From positions 1-29,031 of the forward strand of contig DASPOF010000064.1 of assembly GCA_035626155.1 (NCBI GenBank): a stretch of 29,031 nucleotides of DNA. Direction: 5' to 3'. Below the pieces are notes generated by a model, which ran no database searches, had not been told where the DNA came from, and saw only the letters and a program-made list of their open reading frames with translations. Of this stretch, positions 1 through 7,158 are shown piece by piece. Both the position numbers and the translations under genes were made by a program. The stretch's first letter is position 1; every line of letters starts with the position of its first letter. The stretch is from DASPOF01 sp035626155 (GTDB lineage: Bacteria > Desulfobacterota > Binatia > Binatales > Binataceae).

Positions 1-714
1 CCGTTCATGCGCGGCTATGCCCCGACCGGTCGCCCGTCCGACGGCCGTTACGATTCGCAGGCGCTGTCCGAGGACGCGCTCAACCTGATCGCGGCGCTCG
101 GCTACCAGGATGCGGCCATCTTCGGCCACGACTGGGGCGCAGTCGCTGCGTACGGAGCGGCAGCCGCGGCGCCTGCTCGCGTGCGAAAGCTTGTCACCGC
201 GGCGGTTCCCTACGGTGTCGCGTTTTTTCAGGCGCTTGCGACCAACTACGCACAGGAGCGGCGCTCCTGGTACATGTTTTTCTTTCAGACCGCGCTTGCC
301 GAGATCGCCGTCGCTTACAATGATTTCACGTTCCTCGAGAAAGCGTGGGCGGACTGGTCGCCGGGATGGCGATGGGCGCCGGAGGACATGGAGGCGGTCA
401 AACGATGCTTCCGCGCGCCGGGGACGCTCGAGGCTGCGCTCGGATACTATCGCGCGGCGCTTGGCCCGACGCTCGCCAGACCGTCACCGAACGCCCAGCC
501 CGCGCCAGCGCAGATGCCCACGCCGATCAACGTGCCCGCGATGATGATTCACGGGCGCGACGACCAATGCATCGGGGCGGAACTGCTCGACGGGATGGAG
601 GCGTTCTTCCTCAAAGGATTGCGCAAGGAGATCATCCCGGGCGCCGGACACTTCGTCCACCAGGAGCGGCCCGACGTTGTGAACAAGCTGGTGCTCGAGT
701 TCCTCAAGTCCTGA
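1..714 (+). CDS. alpha/beta hydrolase, epoxide hydrolase-like (5' end outside window)
   Basis: This is the 3' part of an alpha/beta-fold hydrolase. The reading frame is open from base 1 (PFMRGYAPTGRPS), so the true start and the oxyanion-loop HG motif lie upstream. The nucleophile elbow GHDWGA has Asp at bases 129-131, which is typical of epoxide hydrolases and haloalkane dehalogenases rather than the Ser of esterases. A cap region with RSWYMFFFQ follows, then the acid site IHGRDDQCIG and the catalytic His in GAGHFVHQERP. These enzymes form an alkyl-enzyme ester on Asp and hydrolyse it, acting on epoxides or haloalkanes in the cytosol. An epoxide hydrolase is the better guess, but the substrate cannot be read from sequence. 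The gene converges on chrA with a strong hairpin between them. Confidence 0.85.
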   Translation, partial: PFMRGYAPTGRPSDGRYDSQALSEDALNLIAALGYQDAAIFGHDWGAVAAYGAAAAAPARVRKLVTAAVPYGVAFFQALATNYAQERRSWYMFFFQTALAEIAVAYNDFTFLEKAWADWSPGWRWAPEDMEAVKRCFRAPGTLEAALGYYRAALGPTLARPSPNAQPAPAQMPTPINVPAMMIHGRDDQCIGAELLDGMEAFFLKGLRKEIIPGAGHFVHQERPDVVNKLVLEFLKS

Positions 715-720
715 GATTAT

Positions 721-752
721 CGCGCGCCGCTCGCGCGAGTGAGCGGCGCGCG
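721..752. terminator. GC hairpin between convergent genes
   Basis: A perfect 12-bp inverted repeat (721-732 against 741-752, CGCGCGCCGCTC) has an 8-nt loop. It sits between the stop of the hydrolase gene and the stop of the minus-strand chrA. No T tract follows on either strand, so it would be an I-shaped or Rho-assisted bidirectional terminator rather than a classical intrinsic one. Confidence 0.5.
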
Positions 753-774
753 CGGGTTTGCGGGCGCGTTTGTC

Positions 775-1968
775 TCAAAATCGGCGGATCGCGATTCCGG
801 CAAGCCCGCCCGCCATCACCAGCCACGCCGAATTCAACTCGAAGCGCAACAGCACCGCCGCGGCGATGACCGCCAGGAGAGCAGTCGGCGCGTCGATTAT
901 TGCGGCCGCTCCAAGATGCCACGTCACGACCACCATCAGCGCGAGCGCGCCCGCATTGACGCCGTCGAGGAATGACGCGGCGGCGGGCGAACGTCGAAGG
1001 CGCGGAATAATCGGACCGCTCAGCGCGACGAGCACGAACGATGGCAGGAAGATACCCAACGTCGCGACCAGCGCGCCCGGGCCGCGCCCGAGCAGGTAGC
1101 CGACAAAAGTTGCGGTAGTGAAGACCGGGCCCGGCGTGAACTGCCCCACCGCAACCGCATCGAGCAATTGCGCCTCGCTAAGCCAGTGCATCCGATCGAC
1201 CAGATCGGTGCGCAGAAATGCGAGCAGGACGTAACCGCTGCCGAACAGCACCGCGCCCACCTTCAGGAAGAAGAGAAACAGGGGCACGAGCCCGAACGGC
1301 GTCGCCGCCGCGGCGGTCGCGCCCGCCGATGCGGCGGCGGTCTGCGCGAGGATCGCGGGCGTCGCGCGGGCATCCGGCGTTTGTGAGATCCGGCGCGCGA
1401 CCGCCATCGCGGCTCCCGCTCCGAAAAGCACCACCAGTTCGTCCACGCCGAGGAAATTCAAAATCACCGCGGCCGCGGCGAGAATTGCGAGCGCCCTGGT
1501 TCTGAGCGCGACTCGCCCAAGCCGCCAGATTGCCTGCGCGACGACCGCGATGATCACCGGCTTGATGCCATAGAGGACTCCCGCGGCCTGCGGAAGCGAT
1601 CCGAAGCGGACATACGCCCACGCGACGACGAGCGTTATCGCGGCCGCGGGCAGGATGAAGCAGACCCCGGCGAGAATCAGCCCGAGCCATCCCGCCTGGT
1701 CCTGCCCGATGAAAATCGCGGTTTCGGTCGAGTTCGGCCCCGGGATGAGACTCGCCGCCCCGATGAGATCGAGGAATCGCTCCCGCGTGAGCCATCGCCG
1801 CCGGCGCACGACCTCGTGCTCCATCATCGCGATATGCGCCGCCGGACCGCCGAACGCGGTCGTCCCCAGGCGGAAGAAGAGCGACGCGAGCTCTGAAGGC
1901 GTCGCGCGGGGCGGAGTAGCGGGCTGCCCGGCGGGAGCAGATACGCCTGAGCTATCGGCCATCGTCAT
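775..1968 (-). CDS. chrA: chromate transporter ChrA, long two-domain form
   Basis: This 397-residue polytopic inner-membrane protein belongs to the CHR family, which exports chromate and confers chromate resistance. The N-terminal CHR half carries the family signature FRLGTTAFGGPAAHIAMME, then a WLTRERFLDLIG segment and a PGPNSTE motif. The C-terminal half repeats the pattern (FLKVGAVLFGSGYVLLAFL, then QLLDAVAVGQFTPGP), as expected for the long two-domain form of about 400 residues. A short hydrophilic N-terminus precedes the first membrane segment. Two Met codons are possible, at 1968 and 1962; the second has the better spacing from an ACGGTGA Shine-Dalgarno-like stretch. No ChrB-type regulator is seen beside it. 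Chromate is the family substrate; sulfate or another oxyanion is possible. Confidence 0.9.
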   Translation of the reverse strand: MTMADSSGVSAPAGQPATPPRATPSELASLFFRLGTTAFGGPAAHIAMMEHEVVRRRRWLTRERFLDLIGAASLIPGPNSTETAIFIGQDQAGWLGLILAGVCFILPAAAITLVVAWAYVRFGSLPQAAGVLYGIKPVIIAVVAQAIWRLGRVALRTRALAILAAAAVILNFLGVDELVVLFGAGAAMAVARRISQTPDARATPAILAQTAAASAGATAAAATPFGLVPLFLFFLKVGAVLFGSGYVLLAFLRTDLVDRMHWLSEAQLLDAVAVGQFTPGPVFTTATFVGYLLGRGPGALVATLGIFLPSFVLVALSGPIIPRLRRSPAAASFLDGVNAGALALMVVVTWHLGAAAIIDAPTALLAVIAAAVLLRFELNSAWLVMAGGLAGIAIRRF

Positions 1969-2195
1969 TCACCGTCGATGCGATCCTCCGGCTTGCGAAC
2001 GGCGTGCGCAGTCGGCCCGTCGATGCTCCCATATCGTCTCCGGAAACGCGCCGGATTTCCATCGCTGCGCGTTCCCGCCCGCGATGGACATTCCGGGCGA
2101 GGTCGCGGAAGATGAGTGGCGGCTTAAGAACGGCCTTGGCGGCGGCGCGAAAGGCGGAGGTAATCGCCTCGAGGGCGCCGAAGGAGAATCGCGCT

Positions 2196-2597
2196 ATGGA
2201 TCAGGCGAAACGTGGCGTGGCGCTCACCATCTTTGCAGCAGCGTTCATGCTGATGGCAATCTCGAATTTCTCCAAGCCGTTTCATTACGTCCCGACGCTA
2301 GGCTTCGTCTTCTTCGGAACTCGTCTCAGTGGAATAGCCAATGATATCGTCGGTCCCCTGTTCGGATTATTCCTGCTGATATATGGACTGGGGATCTGGC
2401 GGATGAGGCGTTACGCGCTGCCGATGGGCTATGCGTATGCCGCATACGTAATATTGAATCTCATCATATATAACGTGAAGCATGGCGGCATGCCCGAGTT
2501 TCCGCTGGCCGGCCAACTCGCCTACATCGCGGTGGCCGTGGGAGTATCCTCGGGGGCGGCGATCCTGCTGTCGCTCCGCCGCGCCGACCTGACCTGA
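2196..2597 (+). CDS. small four-helix membrane protein, unknown function
   Basis: This 133-residue protein begins MDQAKRGVALTI and has about four hydrophobic helices: roughly residues 8-25, 45-68, 75-92 and 105-125. The start at 2196 was chosen because AAGGAG lies at 2181-2186 with 9-nt spacing. The upstream in-frame extension (from 2004) is Arg-rich and has no ribosome binding site. It ends LLSLRRADLT, so a cytoplasmic C-terminus is likely. No family is recognised and there is no conserved polar motif. It lies divergently from chrA with a gap of about 230 bp, and no functional link is evident. Confidence 0.7.
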   Translation: MDQAKRGVALTIFAAAFMLMAISNFSKPFHYVPTLGFVFFGTRLSGIANDIVGPLFGLFLLIYGLGIWRMRRYALPMGYAYAAYVILNLIIYNVKHGGMPEFPLAGQLAYIAVAVGVSSGAAILLSLRRADLT

Positions 2598-2674
2598 ACC
2601 AGCCCGGCTACTGCGCGCCGATTGACCTTCACTGCGCCGCTGTGAGGATCACAATCCCGGCTTGAGGGACGAGG

Positions 2675-3019
2675 CTATCCTTCCCTGAGCGTCGGGATCT
2701 TTTTCAGATCCTCTTTGAGGCGGCGCGTCGCCTCCCACGCATCGTAGCGCGCTTGCAAGTTGAGCCAGAGATTCGGCCCGTTGCCGCACTGCTTGCCCAG
2801 CCGGACTGCCATATCAGCGGTAACTACGCTCTGGCCTGCGATCACGCGATGCAGCGTCTGCCGGCTGACTCCGAGCAGCAACGCAATCTCACCGATCGTC
2901 CGGCGCTGGCGCAAAAACTCAGGCAGGATGTTTCGCTCGAAGAACACGCCGGGATGCACCGGCGCGCGCGCGATCTTCTCGCGCTCAACCGCAAATTCCT
3001 CAGCAATCGTTGTACCCAT
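2675..3019 (-). CDS. higA: HigA-type antitoxin / XRE-family regulator, no toxin partner
   Basis: This is a 114-residue helix-turn-helix protein of the HigA addiction-module antitoxin type. The diagnostic stretch runs VHPGVFFERNILPEF, then a helix-turn-helix EIALLLGVSRQTLHRVIAG, then VTADMAVRLGKQCGNG and WLNLQARYDAWEA. HigA proteins bind and neutralise the HigB mRNA-cleaving toxin and repress their own operon through the helix-turn-helix. The start at 3019 (MGTTIAEEF) is preferred, because the longer frame begins inside the tRNA-Lys gene. HigB usually lies just upstream, but here the upstream neighbour is tRNA, and downstream lies only the small membrane protein gene on the other strand. It is therefore a solitary antitoxin or a domesticated regulator. 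A VapB-type role is less likely. Confidence 0.85.
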   Translation of the reverse strand: MGTTIAEEFAVEREKIARAPVHPGVFFERNILPEFLRQRRTIGEIALLLGVSRQTLHRVIAGQSVVTADMAVRLGKQCGNGPNLWLNLQARYDAWEATRRLKEDLKKIPTLREG

Positions 3020-3039
3020 CGCTCTAATGGTCAGAAATT

Positions 3040-3115
<76 letters not shown>

Positions 3116-3146
3116 ACCTCGGAAAAGAGTTAGGTAGCAGGATGTT

Positions 3147-3223
3147 TGGGGTGAGTGAAGGGATTTGAACCCTCGACCACTGGAGCCACAATCCAGTGCT
3201 CTGCCAGCTGAGCTACACTCACC
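3147..3223 (-). tRNA. tRNA-His (GTG)
   Basis: The cloverleaf reads on the minus strand with acceptor GTGAGTG pairing CACTCAC. The discriminator is C and a CCA is encoded at 3147-3149. Base 3223 supplies the extra G-1 opposite C73 that is characteristic of tRNA-His. The anticodon loop TTGTGGC gives GTG at 3187-3189. Confidence 0.97.
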
Positions 3224-3275
3224 ACCCCTCTAACAATCCAACCGGCCGCGCATCGCGCGACCGGAATAACATTCG

Positions 3276-3352
3276 TGGCGCGCCAGAAGGGATTCGAACC
3301 CCTGACCCGCGGCTTAGAAGGCCGCTGCTCTGTCCACCTGAGCTACTGGCGC
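3276..3352 (-). tRNA. tRNA-Arg (TCT)
   Basis: A 77-nt cloverleaf reads on the minus strand. Acceptor GCGCCAG pairs CTGGCGC, with discriminator G and an encoded CCA at 3276-3278. The anticodon stem GCGGC/GCCGC encloses loop CTTCTAA, giving TCT at 3316-3318. It starts only two bases after the tRNA-Pro gene ends, so the two are certainly cotranscribed. Confidence 0.97.
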
Positions 3353-3354
3353 TA

Positions 3355-3428
3355 TCGGGGCGAGCCGATTTGAACGGCCGACCCCCTGCTCCCAAGGCAG
3401 GTGCGCTACCAGGCTGCGCCACGCCCCG
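3355..3428 (-). tRNA. tRNA-Pro (TGG), CCA not encoded
   Basis: A 74-nt cloverleaf reads on the minus strand. Acceptor CGGGGCG pairs CGCCCCG and the discriminator is A. Anticodon stem CCTGC/GCAGG with loop CTTGGGA gives TGG at 3392-3394. The three bases after the discriminator are TAG, not CCA, so this tRNA needs nucleotidyltransferase for its 3' end, unlike its three neighbours. As the first tRNA of the cluster it should lie next to the cluster promoter; no convincing -35/-10 pair was found just upstream (3435-3475). Confidence 0.95.
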
Positions 3429-3820
3429 AGCCTTTAGCAATTAACATACGAAGCCTGTGCCTCTCAACTACGGGGGCATTCACGGTTATTTTCCGGGCGC
3501 GCGGCGTACGAGTCGATATAACGCCCGGCTGCAGAATGCGGGCTCGCAACGCCCTGCGCGAGGGCGCCATCACGCTATCTTGCCGCTGCCGCCGGCGGAT
3601 TGCAGGCGGGTCGAATCCTCTTAAGGAGTTCCTTTTTGCGAAATCCGGGACGAGAGCGTCGCGGAAAATTCTGGGGCGAAAAAGGCCGACGTTTATTGGC
3701 TTTTACAGCCGTTTTTAGGCCGTCACCTTGTCGGCACGTCGCAAATCGAGAATGTTTTCCGTTATCCCGCCTCGCAATTGCGATGGATTTTGCAGGCATG
3801 GTGCTTGCTCGTAATTTTGA
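3429..3820. other. gene-free stretch upstream of the tRNA cluster
   Basis: No supported open reading frame lies here on either strand; the frames present are short and Arg-rich. Small structures are visible: a 6-bp hairpin at 3550-3566 (CGCCCT/AGGGCG) and a 4-bp GGCT/AGCC hairpin near 3699-3711 followed by GTTTTT, which is a weak terminator-like element. The minus-strand promoter of the tRNA cluster must lie at the left end. Confidence 0.5.
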
Positions 3821-3936
3821 AGAGCGCTGGTAATCTCCCCCCAGAAGATTCCAGCGCCGGTCTCTAAGCTCGGCCGGGTTGCTCACCGTAGGCCCCCCAC
3901 CCGCGGTACTCTTAGCAACCCGGCCTTCTCCTTTTT
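3821..3936 (+). ncRNA. candidate small RNA: two C-loop hairpins and a terminator
   Basis: Two strong hairpins follow one another. The first has GCGCTGG plus AATCT (3824-3836, one bulged T) pairing with AGATT plus CCAGCGC (3846-3857) around loop CCCCCCAGA. The second has a perfect 12-bp stem GGCCGGGTTGCT (3872-3883) pairing with 3914-3925, an inner ACCG/CGGT stem and a loop containing CCCCCC (3893-3898), then TTCTCCTTTTT (3926-3936). A weak promoter-like pair, TTGCAG (3790-3795) and TAATTT (3812-3817) with 16-nt spacing, would start transcription at the first hairpin and give an RNA of about 115 nt. The C-rich apical loops could pair with Shine-Dalgarno sequences, as in some small RNAs with anti-SD loops. 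It matches no RNA family I recognise. It could instead be the leader of the reductase gene at 4093. Confidence 0.45.
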
Positions 3937-4092
3937 AAGCCACGCCACACTCCCGCGGAGACCGGTGCCTTCACTCGCCCGGCGCACAGGAAAGGTCCAC
4001 CTGCGGCTGCTGACTGCACGCACTCCGTCTGTGCTTAGCGATGCAATTGGGGTAATTGTCTGATGGCTCGTGCAAGCCCCGCGAGGTGAAAA

Positions 4093-4971
4093 ATGATTGC
4101 GACGAGTCCGTTCGGAAGCACTGGACATCAGAGCACGCGGGTGATTTTCGGCGCCGCCGCCCTGGGCGGAATGAAGCAGGCGAAGGCTGACCAGGTCCTC
4201 GATATCCTGCTCGAGCACGGCATCAACCACATCGATACCGCCTCGTCCTACGGCGACTCCGAGCTGAGAATCGGTCCCTGGATGCGGGAGCATCGCAAGC
4301 GCTTCTTCCTGGCCACCAAGACCGGAGACCGGACCTATGACAGCGCGCGCGACAGTCTCCACCGGTCGCTCGACCGGCTGCGGGTCGATAGCGTCGATTT
4401 GATCCAAATGCACAATCTCGTCGAGGAGAACGAATGGGAGACGGCGTTTGGACCGCGCGGCGCGCTCGAGGCGCTGGTGGAGGCGCGTTCGCAGGGGCTG
4501 GTCCGATTCATCGGAGTGACCGGCCACGGCACCCGGGTTCCAGCGATGCATCGGCGAAGCCTCGAGCGGTTCCCCTTCGACTCGGTACTGTTTCCCTACA
4601 ACTTCATGATGATGAGCATCGAGCAGTACGCCGCCGACGTCGAGACGCTGCTGAAAGTATGCCGCGAGCGCGGGGTGGCGACCCAGACGATCAAGTCAGT
4701 GGCGCGGCGGCGATGGCAGGATGGCGACGAGCGCAAATTCAGTTGGTATGAGCCGCTTCGCGAACGCGACGCGCTCCGCAGGGCGGTCCATTTTGTGCTG
4801 AGCCGGCCGGGGCTGTTTCTGAACTCATCGAGCGACACGACCATCCTGCGCGACATACTCTCGGCGGCCGGCGAGCCGGCCAAGCCCCCTACATCCGCCG
4901 AGATGGAGGCCGACGTCGCGCATTACGCGATGCAGCCGCTGTTCATCCCGGGCGTCTCCGACCGGATCTAA
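4093..4971 (+). CDS. aldo/keto reductase
   Basis: This 292-residue NAD(P)H-dependent oxidoreductase belongs to the aldo/keto reductase superfamily, with a TIM-barrel fold and a cytosolic location. The catalytic tetrad is complete: Asp48 and Tyr53 in INHIDTASSYG, Lys76 in FLATKTG and His107 in DLIQMHN. The length is slightly below the usual 300-330 residues, and the C-terminal loops that set substrate range are short. The start has GAGGTG about 8 nt upstream. It stands alone, with a structured region (candidate small RNA) 5' of it. The C-terminal region VLSRPGLFLNSSSDTTILRD resembles the monodomain subgroup often annotated as an oxidoreductase of unknown substrate. The natural substrate cannot be inferred. 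Confidence 0.9.
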   Translation: MIATSPFGSTGHQSTRVIFGAAALGGMKQAKADQVLDILLEHGINHIDTASSYGDSELRIGPWMREHRKRFFLATKTGDRTYDSARDSLHRSLDRLRVDSVDLIQMHNLVEENEWETAFGPRGALEALVEARSQGLVRFIGVTGHGTRVPAMHRRSLERFPFDSVLFPYNFMMMSIEQYAADVETLLKVCRERGVATQTIKSVARRRWQDGDERKFSWYEPLRERDALRRAVHFVLSRPGLFLNSSSDTTILRDILSAAGEPAKPPTSAEMEADVAHYAMQPLFIPGVSDRI

Positions 4972-5010
4972 CAGGGGGTGAATCGGAAGGACGTACCAGG
5001 CCGTGACGCC

Positions 5011-5613
5011 TTAGCTGTGCACCGCGAGCACCTTGTACCCATTTTCGGTGAGGATGTCGGCGACTCGGCGCGCCGCGCCTGACCTGATTCGTATGTAGCA
5101 CACCTGGCTTCCATCCCAGTCGGCGCGATAGGTGCCGACGCCCAGGACCGCGCCGACGTCGGGGCCGATCAGGCCGATGACCTCGGCTGTTTCGCCCATT
5201 TCGCCCGCCAGGTTCAGGTCAATCCGCGACACTCCCTCCTCCGCAATTCCGAGCATTTTGACGAACGCCCGAATGATGTCGGTCGTGGTGACGATGCCGA
5301 CCAGTCGGCCGTCGTCGACCACAGGCAGTCCGCCGACCTTGCGGTCGAGCAGGAGATTGGCGGCTTTTTCAATCGTCGTCGATGGGGTCACGGTTACGAC
5401 GGCCTGGGTCATCGCCGCATCGACCAGGGTATGCGCAAGATGGCCTGCGTGCTGGCGAATATCACGTTCGCTGATGATGCCGACGATCTGAGTACCGGCC
5501 ACGACCGGGATGCGCCTGAATCGGCCCGCCTCCATTATCGATTTCGCCCTTTCCAGCGTGTCGGTCGGTGCAACCGTGAACGGCTCCTTAGTCATCAACT
5601 GGCGGACAATCAT
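5011..5613 (-). CDS. CBS-pair protein with ACT-like C-terminal domain
   Basis: This 200-residue soluble protein opens with two CBS domains: residues about 1-57 (MIVRQLMTKEPFTV, RRIPVVAG, GIISERDIRQH) and about 62-120 (AMTQAVVTVTPS, GGLPVVDDGRLVGIVTTTDI). An ACT-like regulatory domain follows at about 130-200 (GPDVGAVLGVGTYRADWDG, YKVLAVHS). CBS pairs bind adenosyl ligands such as AMP, ATP or NADH and act as energy-state sensors; the architecture resembles AcuB-type proteins. The start at 5613 was preferred to the longer frame from 5670 because GAGGA lies at good spacing before this ATG. It stands next to the stress genes on the opposite strand, and CBS proteins are frequent members of dormancy regulons. 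The ligand and target are unknown. Confidence 0.85.
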   Translation of the reverse strand: MIVRQLMTKEPFTVAPTDTLERAKSIMEAGRFRRIPVVAGTQIVGIISERDIRQHAGHLAHTLVDAAMTQAVVTVTPSTTIEKAANLLLDRKVGGLPVVDDGRLVGIVTTTDIIRAFVKMLGIAEEGVSRIDLNLAGEMGETAEVIGLIGPDVGAVLGVGTYRADWDGSQVCYIRIRSGAARRVADILTENGYKVLAVHS

Positions 5614-6021
5614 TTGACTATTCCTCGGCCGCCCCTCGATTGTGCCGCGCCGGCGGCTGAGACCTGCCACGATCGCGCGTTTGAGGCAGCCAATAAAACC
5701 GGCAGTGAGCGAGCCGCCGTAATCACGCGGGTTGCTGCCGGTGTTCGAGATCTTCTCAGGTCAGCAACACTTATGCCGCGACGGTTCCAAAGCAAGTCAT
5801 CGACTTTGAGAATCATTTGATAGGTACCAAGGGCCGATGGCGCATTCGGCGACAACTCGGTGGAGCAATTGGACTCATCGCCTGAGCCGAACGAGCGCTG
5901 GCGGGCGCGATAGCTGCTCAAATCGCGCATCCCGGACGGCAGGGGATTTGCTGGCCCTCTTATTTGGGTGATTGGGCTTTGAGCGCAGGACGAAATTCTA
6001 AGCCCAAAAGGAGGAAAAGTT
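5614..6021. other. divergent intergenic region before the first hsp20
   Basis: About 400 bp separate the minus-strand CBS gene from the plus-strand hsp20. Frames present here are short, mutually overlapping and lack ribosome binding sites. It should contain both divergent promoters, but no clear CIRCE element or sigma-32 promoter was found. The right end holds the hairpin described at 5972-6007. Confidence 0.5.
5972..6007 (+). promoter_or_regulatory. 5' UTR hairpin abutting the hsp20 ribosome binding site
   Basis: A perfect 8-bp stem (TTGGGCTT at 5972-5979, AAGCCCAA at 6000-6007) encloses 20 nt. It ends one base before the strong Shine-Dalgarno AGGAGG (6009-6014), which lies 7 nt before the ATG. 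A CCTC at 5956-5959 could additionally pair with GAGG of the ribosome binding site. This is a possible thermosensor, but it does not fit the ROSE or fourU consensus. Confidence 0.35.
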
Positions 6022-6474
6022 ATGGGCGCGCTAATCCCAATGACTCCGTTTAGAGAACTGGAACGTTTAACCCGTAACCTGGAGAGCCGCTTCCCGAGGC
6101 TCTTCGGCGAGTGGCCGTTCGACGGTGAGAAAGAGGAATTTCTGCCGGCGATCGAGAGCTACGTCAAGGACGGGACCCTGATCGTGCACGCGGATATCCC
6201 TGGACTCGAGCCGAAGGATGTCGAAGTGAGCGTGCTGGGCAACGTGCTGACGATCAAGGGAGAGAGGAAGGAGGAGAAGGAGGTCAAACGCGAGCAGTAT
6301 ATTCGCCGCGAAGTGACTTATGGTGCATTCGAGCGGCGGATGATGCTGCCGGAGGGTGCGATTACCGACAAGATCAAGGCCGCGTTCAAGAACGGCGTGC
6401 TCGAGGTGACCATGCCGGTAGGAAAGGAGCTGACCTCCAAGAAGGTCCCGATCGAGGCCGAGGCGAAGAAGTAG
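6022..6474 (+). CDS. hsp20: small heat shock protein, Hsp20 family (copy 1)
   Basis: This 150-residue ATP-independent holdase chaperone binds unfolding proteins and passes them to the DnaK/ClpB machinery. A short N-terminal arm (RELERLTRNLESRFPRLFG) precedes the alpha-crystallin domain at about 42-140. Visible blocks are IESYVKDGTLIVHADIPGL, VSVLGNVLTIKGER, YGAFERRMMLPEGA and the signature AAFKNGVLEVTMP. The family C-terminal I-x-I motif is replaced by KKVPIEAEAKK. It opens an operon-like run with the hibernation factor, DksA-type and universal stress genes downstream. The ATG is set by AGGAGG 7 nt upstream. It shares about half of its crystallin-domain residues with the second copy at 14416 by eye. 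Confidence 0.95.
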   Translation: MGALIPMTPFRELERLTRNLESRFPRLFGEWPFDGEKEEFLPAIESYVKDGTLIVHADIPGLEPKDVEVSVLGNVLTIKGERKEEKEVKREQYIRREVTYGAFERRMMLPEGAITDKIKAAFKNGVLEVTMPVGKELTSKKVPIEAEAKK

Positions 6475-6500
6475 GGACCATGGATCGTGAGCCGCAGGGA

Positions 6501-6551
6501 GCGCGGGTCGCGCATCCGAAGACCGGATGCGCCCGCGCCCCTCGTGCGCGG
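6501..6551 (+). promoter_or_regulatory. mutually exclusive hairpins between hsp20 and the hibernation factor gene
   Basis: A perfect 9-bp hairpin (GCGCATCCG 6510-6518, CGGATGCGC 6524-6532, 5-nt loop) can be extended by GCGCGG (6501-6506) pairing with CCGCGC (6533-6538). The same CCGCGC can instead pair with GCGCGG at 6546-6551, just upstream of the next ribosome binding site (AAGGGAG). No T tract follows. It may be an attenuator or processing site that sets relative expression of the two genes. Confidence 0.35.
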
Positions 6552-6568
6552 GGACGAAGGGAGTTTTC

Positions 6569-7153
6569 ATGCAGCGTCCGCTTAAAATTACAGCGCGGGA
6601 TTTCGAGCTTACAGAACCGATGGACAGGGAAATCCGCGAGCGGGTGGAGGCGCTCGAACGCTACTTCGAGAGAATCTCGGGCTGCGAGGTCGTAGTCGAG
6701 GCCCCGGTGCATCACCATAGAAAGGGCGGGCCGTTTCGCGTGCGGATCAGGATGACGGTTCCGCGCGGCGAAATCGAGGTGAACCATCAGGCGGTCGACG
6801 ATCTCGCGGTGGCAATTCGCGACGCATTCGATGCGGCGCGCCGCCGTCTCGAGGATCACGTGCGGGAGCTTCGCCGGCAGGTGAAAGTCCATGCCGAGGC
6901 GCCGCACGCCCGGGTCACGAAACTGCTGCCCGAGGAGGGTTACGGATTCATAACCAGCCCCGAGGGCGACGAGGTTTATTTTCACCGCAATAGCGTGTTG
7001 GCCCCCGGCTTCGATTGTCTGCGAATCGGCAGCGAGGTGCGATTCGTTCAGGAAATGGGCGAGATGGGGCCGCAGGCAAGCAGCGTCGCCATAATTCGAC
7101 CGCGCCGCGAATCGAAAATCAAAGTTCGCGCGGGTCGTGCCGAAGAGGGGTGA
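6569..7153 (+). CDS. ribosome hibernation factor (HPF/RaiA) fused to a cold-shock domain
   Basis: This 194-residue protein has an S30AE/HPF-type domain at residues 1-105 (LKITARDFELTEPMDREI, VALERYFERI, VDDLAVAIRDAFDAARRRLE). This is the fold that occupies the 30S decoding centre and silences ribosomes. A cold-shock, OB-fold domain follows at about 113-178, with nucleic-acid-binding motifs GYGFI (124-128) and VYFHRN (136-141), then GSEVRF and GPQASSVAII. Standard long HPF carries a different C-terminal dimerisation domain, so this is an alternative architecture in which an RNA-binding module replaces it. The start at 6569 has AAGGGAG 6 nt upstream. The gene ends in TGA five bases before the next ATG, so the two are probably translationally coupled. 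A role in parking ribosomes under stress is likely; the contribution of the cold-shock domain is inference. Confidence 0.88.
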   Translation: MQRPLKITARDFELTEPMDREIRERVEALERYFERISGCEVVVEAPVHHHRKGGPFRVRIRMTVPRGEIEVNHQAVDDLAVAIRDAFDAARRRLEDHVRELRRQVKVHAEAPHARVTKLLPEEGYGFITSPEGDEVYFHRNSVLAPGFDCLRIGSEVRFVQEMGEMGPQASSVAIIRPRRESKIKVRAGRAEEG

Positions 7154-7158
7154 TCGCC

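Noticed and set aside
2004..2195. In-frame upstream extension of the small membrane protein
   Set aside because: It is Arg-rich and without a ribosome binding site; the start at 2196 has AAGGAG at good spacing.
3883..4551. Long minus-strand frame of 222 codons
   Set aside because: It is antisense to the aldo/keto reductase and to the hairpin region, with the composition of a shadow frame in GC-rich DNA.
5610..5930. 106-codon minus-strand frame upstream of the CBS protein
   Set aside because: It overlaps the start of the CBS gene in another frame, has mixed composition and shows no domain pattern. It is treated as intergenic.
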